A stretch of DNA of 64,000 nt from Dendrolimus kikuchii (taxonomy: Eukaryota; Arthropoda; Insecta; Lepidoptera; Lasiocampidae): NCBI GenBank assembly GCA_019925095.2, contig CM034391.1, forward strand, positions 5,483,051 to 5,547,050, read 5' to 3'. This document shows positions 9,577 through 20,538 of this stretch, in pieces; the stretch's first letter is position 1; each line of letters starts with the position of its first letter. The translations under genes and the position numbers were made by a program. The notes below the pieces were generated by a model. That model was not told where the DNA came from. It did not search any database and saw only the letters and a program-made list of their open reading frames with translations.

Positions 9577-9782
9577 CTACAGTAAACATAATATTTTCTT
9601 AAGTTTTCGCGACTAGTAGGTATACACAATAAAACTACGTTTTAAATGTTTTAAGCTGACACTTGACATCTTTGTCTTTCGCGATCACGGCTACTGAAAA
9701 GTGGCCGAAACGTCAGAATAATAAATATCAAATAAATTACCGCGCTTAAAACTGTTAAAGCCTAGTTCATTATCTACAGTAA
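9577..9782 (+). mobile_element. Short PLE-end insertion (pLTR-like unit) with target duplication
   Basis: The inserted bases 9586-9773 contain only the terminal region of the Penelope-like element: TATTTTCTTAAGTTTTCGCG, then AATAAAACTACGTTTTAA, then TGGCCGAAACGTCAG, ending CGCGCTTAAAACTGTTAAAG… Direct repeats CTACAGTAA lie at 9577-9585 and 9774-9782. The inner part is bounded by an inverted repeat (AAAACTACGTTTTAA and its diverged complement). The same start and end recur at 42625-42801. Confidence 0.75.
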
Positions 9783-10140
9783 CCACTTTCTACTTGTGGA
9801 CTGTCAGTTTTAAATTCGATTTTTTTTTATTCAAAGCAATTTTCTTGAAGAACGTCTTCTGAAATTTTTTTGGAGCTATCGAGGCATATTTATTATTTTT
9901 ACAATAAGCACTTGCATACAATTAAAGAAAACTTCATGCTGCAACCTGCACATTGAGATAACAGATATATGTAGCTCATCAATCCACGTACAAGCGTTGC
10001 GGGAATACCATCCATTCCCATAAAAATGGGGTGGTTCGAGCCCAGAAGCGGGTCATTTTGGTCGAATATCCTTCTTATATGCTAGGATTATGATCAATGC
10101 AAAAAAGTTGGTCATCATTTTTAACATATCATTTAATTTG
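9783..10140 (+). repeat. Unassigned DNA plus a degenerate SINE A tail
   Basis: Bases about 9935-10060 match the 3' half of SINE family A (GCAACCTGCACATTGAGATAAC, then a GGTTCGAGCCCAGAAGCGGG tail). The head is absent. The flanks show nothing else. Confidence 0.55.
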
Positions 10141-10209
10141 ATAGGCAATTATAAACTATATATTATATAAATTATAACATCATACAATATATAGTTTCTA
10201 ATTGCCTAT
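10141..10209. repeat. AT-rich hairpin
   Basis: ATAGGCAATTATAAACTATATATT at 10141-10164 is matched in inverted orientation by 10186-10209 with one mismatch, giving a stem of about 24 bp with a 21-base loop. It may be a tiny MITE. No function can be assigned. Confidence 0.6.
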
Positions 10210-10609
10210 GATGTATCAAGTCCATAATTTATTAACGAATACCATACCGTGAAATTAAATTGAACTGAAAAAACTTATAAAATGTCGAATTCCCACAAAA
10301 AAACAAACCTGTCCAATACAAACAGGAAGAGCTTAAAAAGTCTATAATATCTATCATAAGACAAACATTGACTCTTAAAAGTCAAGGCCGAGTTCTGGCA
10401 ACATTATCGACATAATTTTGTAACCGCAAATTGCAGTAGGCAATTTTTATCGACAAATCATTACTCATTAAATTCCTTCGTGTACAGATCTCCTTGCAAT
10501 AATGGTGTTGAAAATGTAAGATAATTATGATAAGTTGATTGAAGTATGTATGATTCGAGTATACCGACATTTGACTGAACCAAATGAATCTAAAGTTATG
10601 TTAACATTT
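10210..10609. other. Unassigned AT-rich DNA
   Basis: No repeat, exon or long frame is supportable. Confidence 0.45.
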
Positions 10610-10775
10610 TATTCTATTTTTGCAATATTAAAGCAAGGCAATTGCCTGAGATTTACTCGGATACACACCAACTTATGTCGCTTACCACTAAACCAACCAA
10701 CTTATGATTCCGGCCCGAATTCGAACTCGCGCCCTATGAGTTTGGACGCGGGCACTAACCACTAAGCTAACACGA
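10610..10775 (-). repeat. tRNA-derived SINE head
   Basis: On the minus strand it reads CGTGTTAGCTTAGTGGTTAG, an A-box-like region, then a GCGAGTTCGAATTCGGGCC B-box-like region. It is followed by TTGGTTGGTTTAGTGG and an AT-rich tail. The body differs from SINE A. Flanking acceptor-stem pairing is not preserved, so it is not a tRNA gene. Confidence 0.65.
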
Positions 10776-11239
10776 ATATCAGTGTAAAGTACAGAAACTT
10801 TTAAATGTGCAAGAGCATGAAAGACGCATAAAGCAGCCGACTATACAGTAAATATACTAGATTCGAAATTCAAACGGTTTGTGGAATGTTAAATAGCTTT
10901 ATAGCTTTGTTACAATACATTTTCATTCCAAAAACCTAATATTACAGGAAAATGTTCTTTAAATTCTAGAAAATAAGAGATCTTTTCGAGTTATAGGATA
11001 GCAAGGGAAAAATTATTGTGGTTCAAAACAACGACAACGGTTGCGCAACATAATTGTAGTTTAGAAGTGGAAGCTACTGACCGATGATCGGTGTTATTTA
11101 ATGACGAAACGAATAAAAAGAAAATTCTTTGTTATAGACACAATAGGAAACTGACTTTTCACTATCAATTGCCTCCGATTCATAGTCTTCCGATTGATAT
11201 CGTGTCGTAATACGACACCTCAAACGAAATATATTTAAA
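10776..11239. other. Unassigned AT-rich DNA
   Basis: Nothing supportable is seen in this stretch. Confidence 0.45.
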
Positions 11240-11575
11240 CTAGCTGACCCGGCAAACTTCGTACCGCCTCAGAATCAATAAATAAAAAATGTTGATTTCT
11301 GAACGACGGGACGAACATCAAACGTTTGACATCCAAAACAAAAAAAAACTTCACTTTTAAATTCAATTTGATTTCTAAACGACGGGACAAACATCAAATG
11401 TTTGACAGGTAGGAATAGTTTCTAAAAGAAAGTGAAATTGTTGTTTTTACTATATTCCAAGCATTTTTTTTATATTTCTTCCACAAATAATTCAAAACCA
11501 AAATTAGCCACATCAGTCCAGCCATTCTCGAGTTTTAGCAAGACTAACGAACAGAAATTGATTTATATATATATT
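11240..11575 (+). repeat. Interspersed repeat family E
   Basis: It starts AACTAGCTGACCCGGCAAAC and TTCGTACCGCC, carries two blocks of GACGGGACAAACATCAAA(T/C)G, and ends with AGCAAGACTAACGAACAG. The inverted copy at 21690-21960 has the same blocks in reverse order. It is non-coding, and its class is not settled. Confidence 0.65.
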
Positions 11576-11949
11576 AATTACTGAATATTCAATTTTACTT
11601 AAATAATAAGGTTAATTATGTACACAGTACAGTAAAGTAGACAGTAAAACCTCACAGTTTTACAATATGTTTGAGGCCAGAGTTGAGGGTTATATTGTTC
11701 CAACTTTTGCCTGGTGCTTATATACTTGAATTAGTATACTGAATATTCATGAATATTTGACAATTAACAGATACACGAATCATGCATGCATTACCATATT
11801 TGTAAAAAAAGAGAAAAAATACTGGGTAGTTTGAGATTATCAAAGTTCTTGACCCAGTATTTTTATGCGGGCTGTATACACTCGATGAAAGTGTCTAGCA
11901 AGGTAGTCTTTGGGAGAGATCATGTACAGTTGTACACACATTTGTTTTA

Positions 11950-12325
11950 TATAGGGGAAATCCGAATGAGGATCATAGGCCACCCGAGGGGGAAAGGTCG
12001 CGGCCTGTGTGTGGGATTTGCCAGGTCGGGTGGCACTAGCACCTAACGTATGAAGTGCTATTAACTTTCCATGCCGTAGTTAGGTATACCTCTGTCCAGT
12101 CCTTTAATGGCCTTTGTCCGGACTGTAGGCTCGCTCGCTCATTCACCCACAGCCCGGACGGACAACGGCCGGCCCCTTTACGGGCTGGCCCCAGTATGGG
12201 TCTCTCCGGCTAACTCGGGTCTCACCTTAAGGTGAGAGGGGTATGCGCGGATTAGTGCACGTCCCCGCTCTCCGGCCTTTGTGTGCGGACAGGTCCGGTT
12301 TCCCCGCCGGTCGCCCGTACACTTG
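11950..12325 (-). mobile_element. GC-rich LINE 3' end, family H
   Basis: On the minus strand the end facing 11950 matches the tail of the LINE at 18989-19263: GCCACC, GGTCGCGGCCTGTGTG and GGGGAAATCCG appear in the expected order. Imperfect direct repeats (TTGTACACACATTTG at about 11929 and TTGTAAACACTTGG at about 12325) may be the target duplication. It is strikingly GC-rich against its surroundings and has no intact frame. Confidence 0.6.
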
Positions 12326-12419
12326 TAAACACTTGGTGGAATTACCGACATCATTGACTGTACTTGCTACGATGGATCTAAAAATTGCTGTCGCATTTTG
12401 CAATCAGCGTTAGCAAGCA

Positions 12420-12560
12420 AGTAAATGAAACCTACTTTGAAATGATCGATGCGTCCATCCCGCCAATATTAAGGCAAGCGTGATGGTATACTAGCACTAG
12501 AAATAGAGAGAGAATCCCAAGACCAGGAGTGGACTGTTTATGAGCTGTATTTATTCAATG
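12420..12560 (+). repeat. Degenerate SINE A remnant
   Basis: Fragments of the SINE A 3' half are recognisable: GATCGATGCGTC, GGCAAGCGTGATGGTATAC and GGACTGTTTATGAGCTG. The head is missing. Confidence 0.45.
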
Positions 12561-12770
12561 AATAAGTGTGTACGTAGTTATTGCTTTTCTCGCAGGATCT
12601 CAGGTTCAATAAAACCTATACACAACCGATAACTTGTTCTTATATCTATCTATAGTTTTATGATACTACCCGTGCGCAGAAGGTTTGCACTTAGCCTCAT
12701 GATGTCATGAGTCGATGGTCAGTAGAGTTGACAAAAAAGATTACATAAACATTTGTTGCAATAAATTTAT

Positions 12771-12803
12771 TATTGTATATACTTTACATAAGTATATACA
12801 ATA
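12771..12803. repeat. Perfect 14-bp hairpin
   Basis: TATTGTATATACTT (12771-12784) is exactly complementary to AAGTATATACAATA (12790-12803) with a 5-base loop. The AT composition lowers its significance. Confidence 0.55.
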
Positions 12804-12929
12804 AATAGTAAGTAGCTATCGGCAAACCTGCGCGCGGCTTATAATGTCAATAAAGAAGTAAAGAGTAGTTGCTGGGGATTTCGTTACGCCGCATCTTCTA
12901 CTTTAACACTAACTAAAATTGCTTTAGAA

Positions 12930-13240
12930 GTTTTTTTATTTCAGGAGTTCAGCAGACAGGCAGACGGCCCACTGGATGGAAAGCGGTTACCATCGCCAAT
13001 GGACATTTGCAACACCAAAGGTGCTACAAATGCGCTGCTGCTCTCTTAAGTGAGTCTGGAACCTGGTCACTAATGCCGGAACACAACTCAAAGTTGTTAT
13101 GGCGGCATGCTCTAGACCCGGGGTGGTAGCCATCCAGTCGGGCAAATGCCCTACCACCTGGCTGTGGGTTGTTTAGTCGCCTCTTACGATAGGCCCCCCG
13201 GCCGCAGGAAATTGTATTCTTTCTCCGTTCCTGCACGGAT
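12930..13240 (+). repeat. SINE family B, near full length
   Basis: The copy starts TTTTTTTATTTCAGGAGTTC, carries GGCAGACGGCCCACTGGATG, the middle block GCCGGAACACAACTCAAAG and TAGCCATCCAGTCGGGC, and ends TTCTCCGTTCCTGCACGGAT. Together with 41139-41450 it defines the family length of about 310 bases. Its open minus-strand frame (13024-13236) is a property of the repeat. Confidence 0.85.
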
Positions 13241-13829
13241 AAAATAAAAGTGTTGGTAGACTCATGATTTTTATTAAGTTAACTGTAAGATTTTATTTTG
13301 AAATAAATACATTCATTTTCACTTTATAGCCGGCATAAAATTTTAGACTTCAAATGATTTGAAAAGCTAGATTTCTGACTTTCGGTTCGACTATTATTTA
13401 TATTCGAAATGTTTTGGTCTGTTATCGAATAGTTATGAATCGGGGTTCTGTTTGATTGTAAATACACGTATTAAAGCCTTTCTAATTCAAATTCGTTCGT
13501 GGCTACTACTTTCTTTTTATTTAAATACATTTATTCAATCTTATGTTGTGTAGATTGTAGTATAATCGCGTTAATATTGTTTTCAAGATACCCGCCCGTG
13601 TTTTCTTTTTTATGTAATTTTGAACTTGGCTCGATTTCCAAATAAAATAAATTATGTTAATGAAATGATGTGGTATATTTAAAAAGTCGTAAAATCTTGA
13701 TCGTTAAATAAAGAAATTGTATATTTAAATTTCTTAAAATAAAAAAATATTGTAATCAGGCTATAACGTCAATAAACTGTATAATAGATTAACTAAATTA
13801 GTATTTTGATGTTAAAATCGTGTTACTGA
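13241..13829. other. Unassigned AT-rich DNA
   Basis: Nothing supportable is seen. Confidence 0.45.
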
Positions 13830-14064
13830 TCCATCTAGGATAATGTTATAGTTAAAGACCGGTTCACGACGATGTAGCGATAGGTTTTATGCGTTATTTA
13901 TTATGCGATATTTTTATTAGGTATTAATAAATATTAAACGTTAAGTATTGACAAATAACCTATTATATACACTAATGTATATATTCGTTAACGCCGTTAT
14001 TCTTAACGCTATAAAAAAGACGCATTTGGCCATAGCATCTAACACTTACATTATCCTAGATGGA
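13830..14064. mobile_element. MITE with 17-bp terminal inverted repeats
   Basis: TCCATCTAGGATAATGT at 13830-13846 is exactly repeated in inverted orientation at 14048-14064 (ACATTATCCTAGATGGA). The interior is AT-rich and non-coding. No clear target duplication was found, so the superfamily is unknown. Confidence 0.65.
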
Positions 14065-15494
14065 GTAGGGACATTACAAAACGGTGTCCAAGGGAAATTA
14101 AAAGAAGAAGGCATAATAGACGACGTGAAGACGATATAGAAAGACTGTGGTAGACGTCACTTGAAGCTTTTGACGGAAGTGAGGTCAAGGTCAATATTTC
14201 TTTTGTTTTCTATAAAACATAGCTATTATACGGACTACGGCGCAACACCCATATAAATGATGATGGTGTTGAGAGAATGAGGATGACAAATGTGGTGATA
14301 AATGATAGTCACTCGGACGGCTATAACGATGTATGTTAAGTAAATATTAAATGATAAACTTAGGAAACTAATGATAAATCCTATAAGATGATATTATTTG
14401 CTGAAATGAGTGTGTGTGTGCTGTACGCGACACTTGAGAGCGACCGGGAGTGTTCGCTACCTAATTCGAACTCTGCTGTGTTAAATTAGTTAAGTTATAT
14501 TAAATTTAACTTAAGTAATTTACAAACTAAGACTACAACAAAAAAAAAATTATATATACATACAAATTAACTTATAATTCCATAATCTTAAATTTACCAA
14601 TCCACAACTGAGAAATTGGGGTATTCCGCCGTATTTATAAGTCAGAAGAGTAATTAACATATCGTCCTTGTAACAACAAAGGAAAATGTGTGCGAAACAA
14701 CACAGTAATGTATGGGAAAATCTTTGGTGCGTTGCGACACCAATCACAATATCGGGTTTTGTTACTTTATGACTAAGCCTATGTCGATGATGCTTCTTTT
14801 GTCTGAATTTTGCATTCGATTAATAATCGTGCCAGTTTGCGATTTGCCAAACAAATGTCAAAATTTCTGTGAAAACTGAATGGGTGAGTGAAAACACTTT
14901 ACTGATCACTATGAATTAAAACTAGGTTACAATTAGATTGAACAATGGAGGGTAGAAGTAAGAAGTAAGGAGGATCATGTAGGTGTATCAAAGTGTCCGT
15001 TGAAATGAAGCCAATTTAGGTGTCGCCATGGTAGCAAGTGAAAAGATTTAAAAAAACACTACAAAAATTATCAGAGCAGGATAGTTATAAATAATTATAA
15101 GATTTACAAATTGTTAATTGAGAAAATAATGAATAAAAATATATATAGGTATATGTAAAATGTACTGTCAGCACACAAATAAATAAACTAATACTTCTTA
15201 TATATTTTTATAGGCAGGTACTTACTATGAAACTAATAATATTAAACGACATTAAAATAATAAATATTAATATTAAACATATTTTTTAATACTAGATTTG
15301 AAGGTTAGAATAGAAGTTCTACTACAAATACAATAATTTCATTTGCTCAACTATTCAAGTCATAAAAGAAATAAAATTTTGAACTCAGCACACTTCATAC
15401 TCTGTTTATAACTGCTAAAGTCATTTCCAATCGCTACGCTAGCGCTACTTCGGTGAGTCTTCGAATAATAACTTGCTGTTTACAGGTGGACACT
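14065..15494. other. Unassigned AT-rich DNA
   Basis: No repeat family or gene is recognised. Short frames at 13948-14139 and 14550-14747 have no domain. Confidence 0.45.
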
Positions 15495-15602
15495 TTTTCA
15501 ACTTGTCCCCCTTAAAGACGGTTCTCCTTACTTCTCCTACCTTCCATATTTTCAACTTGTCCCCCTTAAAGACGGTTCTCCTTACTTCTCCTACCTTCCA
15601 TA
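15495..15602. repeat. Tandem duplication, 2 x 54 bp
   Basis: A pyrimidine-rich unit beginning TTTTCAACTTGTCCCCCTTA and ending CTCCTACCTTCCATA occurs twice in a row with no visible difference, at a period of 54 bases. Identity implies a recent duplication. Confidence 0.9.
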
Positions 15603-16319
15603 TTTTGAACAAGCGGTGGCCTTACGATCTATGAATAAACATATAATAAATACTATACAGACGTTTAATAGAATAAATAAATTCATACAAAAAGTAGGAA
15701 GGGAGATCTACCGATGATCAACAGGTTACAATTCGTATAAACGACGATGCAAATTTAGTCAGCTTGATGAAACTGCTATTTATTTTTGTCTAATCATAAA
15801 TGACTATTTAAAGAATTTTATCTGTCTGAAATTTTTCTCCTATGGGCTTAAAAACAACTCAAAGAATTTCATTTAAATTTTTAGAGATTAAAAGAGCTGT
15901 TTTATGTTTTTTCATTTAAAATTTCATGTATATATCATTCCGACATGTTACAGCATTCAGAAGATATAAAGTCCGAGTCACGCGCGATCGAGATAACAGC
16001 ACAGCTAATGTAAATTTGTTATACTCTTCTATAAGAATTTTCTACGTTTCTAAACGAAGATTTACGTTGACGTAAAACAAACGCCAATATTTCACAATTA
16101 TTGTGATATGGATAAGATAACATAGCTTCAATAAAGTGTTTTAAAGACGGCAGACAACATTCTATTGAAATCGTTATCACGTCAAGTGTGTTCAAGAGTT
16201 CTTCGAAGTACGATCACGTTATTTACATTAAAACCTGTTGGGTATGTATTTTAATATACACAGTCTACTCAAAACTTTAGCTTTGAGAGATTTGAAATTA
16301 GAGCTAACTTGGATTGAGT
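15603..16319. other. Unassigned AT-rich DNA
   Basis: Nothing supportable is seen in this stretch. Confidence 0.45.
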
Positions 16320-16520
16320 CGTAAGGAGAGAGTATCGGTGGCGCACTTACCCCTCCCTCTGTTTCATTCCTCGTCTTTGATCCCTACCATCCTATTTATT
16401 CCATGCCTCCTAAACCATCTCCTCTATCCAATCCTAAAGCCTGACAACGTGTTGGTTTCGCCGTAGGCGACGGTAACCGTTTAGATAGCCCGTCTGGCTG
16501 TATGCCAGAAAAAGAATGCA
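16320..16520 (-). repeat. Metulj-like SINE copy
   Basis: The plus strand shows a CT-rich block, then CCTAAAGCCTGACAACGTG, TAGGCGACGGTAACCG and GCCCGTCTGGCTGTATGCC. This is the complement of the head found in SINE B and in the copies at 37213-37332 and 52560-52942. Confidence 0.65.
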
Positions 16521-16539
16521 ATTAATAATAAGAATAAAT

Positions 16540-17095
16540 AATACCCGCAGGGGAGCTTTGTGGCGAAGTTTTAGGTGAGTAGCGATACCTCGGACCCGAC
16601 TCTGTGCTTGCCTTAGCCAGCCGGCACGGAGTGGAGATCGCTAGAGCTAGGACTCAAGCTTCAGGGGTGAAGTGATAAATGGCATAACGTCGGAAGTTAC
16701 GTCGGTGTATCTTCTCCACACCCGTTAGCCACTCACACCTATGTTGCCCCTCGCCAATCTTGTACGGCATTTTTAAGGGCCCATGCAGAGAGGGGTGAGT
16801 CGCCGTCTGCCCATTTTTTTATTCATGTTCATTGAACATCCTTAGTTCCAATAACATTTCATCCCAATAGCCCGGTACATTTTGTTCTCGTTCCCTACAA
16901 TAGTCCTACACTAACCGGGGCTTGTCCTTGTGTGCACTATTATGGTGTAGACGGGGATAATCCCCGGTCAGTGTCACCCCACATTTACATTAAATTTGTC
17001 ACTAGACCTCTACTTGTTGGTCTTCGCATGGCCCCACGCAAGCCCTCCAAAAGTCCGGGCCATTTTATGGCCCGTGGTCTGTAGAGACATATAAG
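16540..17095 (+). mobile_element. GC-rich LINE-like 3' region, family N
   Basis: It is clearly richer in GC than the surroundings. The second half (TCATCCCAATAGCCCGGTAC, CCCTACAATAG, CATGGCCC, AAGCCCTCCAAAAGTCCG, TTTATGGCCCGTGG) shares ordered blocks with 18865-19510 and 51655-51840. No reading frame survives. It is interpreted as 3' untranslated sequence of a non-LTR element. Confidence 0.5.
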
Positions 17096-17227
17096 TTTAG
17101 AATAAAAAATAAAGAAAATAACTTGGTTTCTATGTCAATAACATATTTAATAGCTCTAATAGCACTTCAGCAAAGTTAAGTACTTACTGTAGACTTTATG
17201 AGTAATACCATAAATAATATTATTATC

Positions 17228-17513
17228 TTTTTTTATTTTTTTTTATTGCGGGAATTCAGTAGACAGGCAGACGGCCCACTTGATGGAAAAAGGTTACCAT
17301 CGCCTATGGACATTTGCAACACCAAAGGTGCTAAAAATGCGCTGCTGCTCTTTTAAGGGAGATTGGAACCTGGTCACTAATTTCGGAACACAACTCAATC
17401 CTGAATCCTGTCGGGCAAATGCTCTACCACCTGGCTGTGGGTTATTTTGTCGCCTCTTACGACAGGCCTCCCGGCCGCAGGAAGTTGTATTGTTTCTCCG
17501 TTCCTGCACGGAT
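17228..17513 (+). repeat. SINE family B
   Basis: It starts with a T-rich run and GCGGGAATTCAGTAGACAGG, then GGTTACCATCGCCTATGG, and ends TTTCTCCGTTCCTGCACGGAT. Roughly 40 bases between CACAACTCAA and GTCGGGCAAA are missing compared with the full copy. Open frames here are repeat by-products. Confidence 0.85.
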
Positions 17514-18864
17514 CGTATTCGTATATCGTATTATCGTATCAAAAGTGCACAATTTAATATTTAAAGAAATTGTTCATAAATTCGATATCCACTTACCAGA
17601 ATGATTATCTTGAGGTTGAACTTATCTACACAAATATGATACCTTCTCTATCATGTGTCATTTTTGATACAAGATAAGAGCTAGATATATTCGATTGCAC
17701 AGTAAAGCAAATTGTTCATGCTAAACAGTATATTGTTATACAATATTACAATGATATTGAAGTTACCGTATACGAAACGAAAAATCCGCTTTAATTTCGG
17801 TACATCAAATATAACACTGCAACTCCAAATTCCTACTTTCACAATAAGAATTATTGACATGTATTTAAAAATCGAATCGGCATGTCAATCATGCACAACG
17901 GAATGATTCAAACTGATTATTCTTTAAAAAAAAAACATTTGTATTAATATGTTAATGTCCCACTTTCCCAGGAAAACCTGTAGTAGCACGCGAATGGATA
18001 TAAGTTATATGGAACCGATGATTAGTGATTGGTAAGGCGAATTGGAGGAAATACGTGAGAATCGATGTGTTATGCGACAGGATATTGTTGGGCGTAATTG
18101 CACCGGCTGAGCTATTCAAGAAACAGATCGTTGGAAGTACCCAATAAAAAGTTGCTTGGCGACAGTCAGTATTTGTTTTTTTAATTATACTAAGTACTTT
18201 GCAAGGAAAATGTTTTTAATGTAAGTTTAAGCTAGTATTTTAAGGAATAACAATTTTTAAAAATCAATATAATTTGCACTGAAAATAAGTATAGGCAAAC
18301 GCAAACTCTAGTAGAGAATATTACTTTTTGCTGCACACATAAAAGTAAATTTGATATGCTAAGTTTGTATGATGCTGCAAATCTGTCTCCTAAGCAATAA
18401 GTTCAATTCGAAAATTCACAACTATTTAAGACGTATCCAAGTAGACCAATAAGCTGGCAACCCTGTTTCAGGCTGAATTATGCCTTAAATGCTCGGTAGC
18501 TCAAGCCAGTTTAAGCAATGGTTCATCAAACTACACAGTTATATATACGTCTGTTACAAACGTCTAATTTATGTATTTATATCGCACGTACGCAATGAGT
18601 AAGAAATTGTAATCGTCCCAAATACCAATACCATAACAGTAAAGAAAACTAACTGAATATGTTGATGGCCAACACGTGCGTTTCCAACCAAGTTGGCCGA
18701 TTGGAGCCGTTTGGTGGCGCGTAATCAGGCGGAACGACACGCAACACTTTAATGCTACGAGGACACGCGAGTCGATACAAGAAAATCGAAAATTTGTATT
18801 AGTACCGGTTTACGATTAGAGCCACCTTGCATTTAAACGCTTACAATATGAAAAACTACCGCAC
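17514..18864. other. Unassigned AT-rich DNA
   Basis: No gene or known repeat is supportable. Around 18660-18780 the base composition is less AT-rich, but no splice-bounded open frame was found. Confidence 0.4.
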
Positions 18865-19510
18865 TCACTACCCGGCCCATGAGCAATTCATCCCAATGTT
18901 CTTTTTGTCCTGATTTCCCACAATAGACCTCATCTGACTGGAATTTGTTCATGGGTTCATTTCTATTCTGCTAAGGCCCTACTTAGTGTGAGGGGGGCCC
19001 ACGTCTGCCAGGGCACTGCGGAGTCGGGCAGCCCATTTCCCGTAGCCCTGGCATAAGGCGCAGGACGGAACACCCAGGGGTTTTAGTGGGTATCCCTAAC
19101 TGGGGAGTGGCAATAGCGTGGCACCGGTTCTGATCGGGCACGCTAGTGCCACCCCCGATCTAGCGAATCCCACACACTCACACAGGTCGCGAACATCCCC
19201 CCAGGCTTCGGTGCCTGTCGCGGCTTAGTCCTCAAACGGATTTCCCCTGGCCAAAAAAAAAAAGGCCCTACTTAGTGACTGGGCTGCATACCTGCGGCCT
19301 TAGCATAAAGCTAAAAATGGAACACCGAGGGGTTTTAGTGGGTATCCCCGAATTAAAAAACTGGGTGACTTTCATGTAATACATATACTAACACATATAT
19401 GTACAATTTTATGTGCTGTCTGTTCCCTAACTCCTACAGCTTTAGGGCTTGCATGCGAAAGTGATCTAAAATTCTAGGTCATTTTTATGGCTTGGGTCTT
19501 CAAGTACAAA
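18865..19510 (+). mobile_element. Older GC-rich LINE remnant split by a younger relative
   Basis: The outer parts (18865-18988 and 19264-19510) share block order with family N at 16855-17095: CATCCCAATG, TTCCCACAATAGAC, then AGGTCATTTTTATGGC. The right part also holds GGGGTTTTAGTGGGTATCCC, so the two GC-rich families overlap. It is interrupted by the insertion at 18989-19263. Confidence 0.55.
18989..19263 (+). mobile_element. LINE family H 3' end with poly(A) and target duplication
   Basis: A 275-bp insertion ends in a run of about 12 A (19252-19263). It is flanked by the direct repeat GGCCCTACTTAGTG (18975-18988 and 19264-19277). It carries GTAGCCCTGGCATAAGGCGC, GGGGTTTTAGTGGGTATCCC and TAACTGGGGAGTGGCAATAG, the same blocks as the element at 63747-64000. 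It is a 5'-truncated non-LTR retrotransposon copy with only 3' non-coding sequence. Confidence 0.85.
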
Positions 19511-20158
19511 CCAAATTCTATTTGATATAAATTAAAAATCAATTCATATTCTTTTCCAGCTCATTTCTTTACAATCACTGACTGTTGTTAATAAAGTTAG
19601 GTAAGTATTAAAAATAATAATAAATTATTTCATTATAATTATTAATAAGATACTGTACGTAGTTGTATAATTAGATGGATTTCATGCTAGCAAAGAGCTT
19701 GCACCGTGAAGTTTTCAAGGTTAGTTTCAAACTTTAGAAATATAATAATGATTTAGTATTTCTTGATAATTGTTGAGACACGTTTTACAATTACAACATT
19801 AAATAAATATACCATATTTTAAATTAAACATAAACAGATCTAATAATTTAATTGAGATTAGTCAGGAGATAATAAAAAAAGTGTGATATTTTCCTGTAAA
19901 CTCGCGGGTAAAGATTAATGCAACTACCTTCATTAAACACAGTAATAAAAAAGAGGTTTCAAAAACACAAAGAGATTTGACCGTTAAAAATAAATGGAAA
20001 CGATCAAGTTAATTCACCGTTGTGAATTTGAAATTAATGTATTGTTTTTTGCGAAGTTGATGGACCTTACAATCTAACCTATAACAAACACGTTATACTT
20101 GCGTTTTAAGATTGTTGTAGTATTTTGTAATTATCTACGGATTTTTAGTAATTACAAC
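19511..20158. other. Unassigned AT-rich DNA
   Basis: Nothing supportable is seen. Confidence 0.45.
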
Positions 20159-20538
20159 TTGATTTTGCAAACTTTTTTTTTTTGAGACGAGGGAAAATGC
20201 TTAACCGATTTACGCACAATCTGGGCCGTTGCTAGGGGAACGACATGCGTCGGTCGGGGGCGATAACACTGCAGCAATAGTATGCTCTTGGCAGTGCTCC
20301 GTCCGCGATCGACGTCACAGAATAGTGTGGAAGACTCCGAGCGTTGCTACACGAGCGAGCAACCCCAATACCCACTAAAAACCCCCTCCTCCCTGTCGAC
20401 CCTTCGCTTTTGTTTGTGTTGGAAAGGCTGAGATTTAGAACATAGTTACGCCCAGTCGATCCAGCGCAATAAAGTGCCTGGAGTGTGCCCTGGGAGAACA
20501 CACCCCACTTTGTTGTGCGGGGGTTGATTTTGCAAACT
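20159..20538 (-). mobile_element. LINE 3' end with poly(A) and 15-bp target duplication
   Basis: The insertion 20174-20523 lies between perfect repeats TTGATTTTGCAAACT at 20159-20173 and 20524-20538. On the minus strand it ends TTTTCCCTCGTCTC followed by about 10 A, so it was copied from a polyadenylated RNA. The interior is GC-rich and contains an 89-codon frame (20232-20501) without a recognised domain. It is probably 3' untranslated sequence of a LINE, or a SINE dependent on one. Confidence 0.85.

Noticed and set aside
12101..12325. GC-rich block as a host exon or ribosomal fragment
   Set aside because: Shared blocks with the GC-rich LINE tails at 19 kb explain its left part, and no frame stays open; ribosomal RNA wording was not found.
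15495..15602. CRISPR-like repeats
   Set aside because: Only two directly adjacent copies without spacers, in eukaryotic sequence; a simple tandem duplication.
17280..17604. Several open frames of 60-94 codons, with similar ones at 5888-6282, 13024-13236, 30262-30537, 40534-40843 and 41103-41407
   Set aside because: All lie in copies of SINE family B, a non-coding repeat; the similarity between the peptides reflects the repeat.
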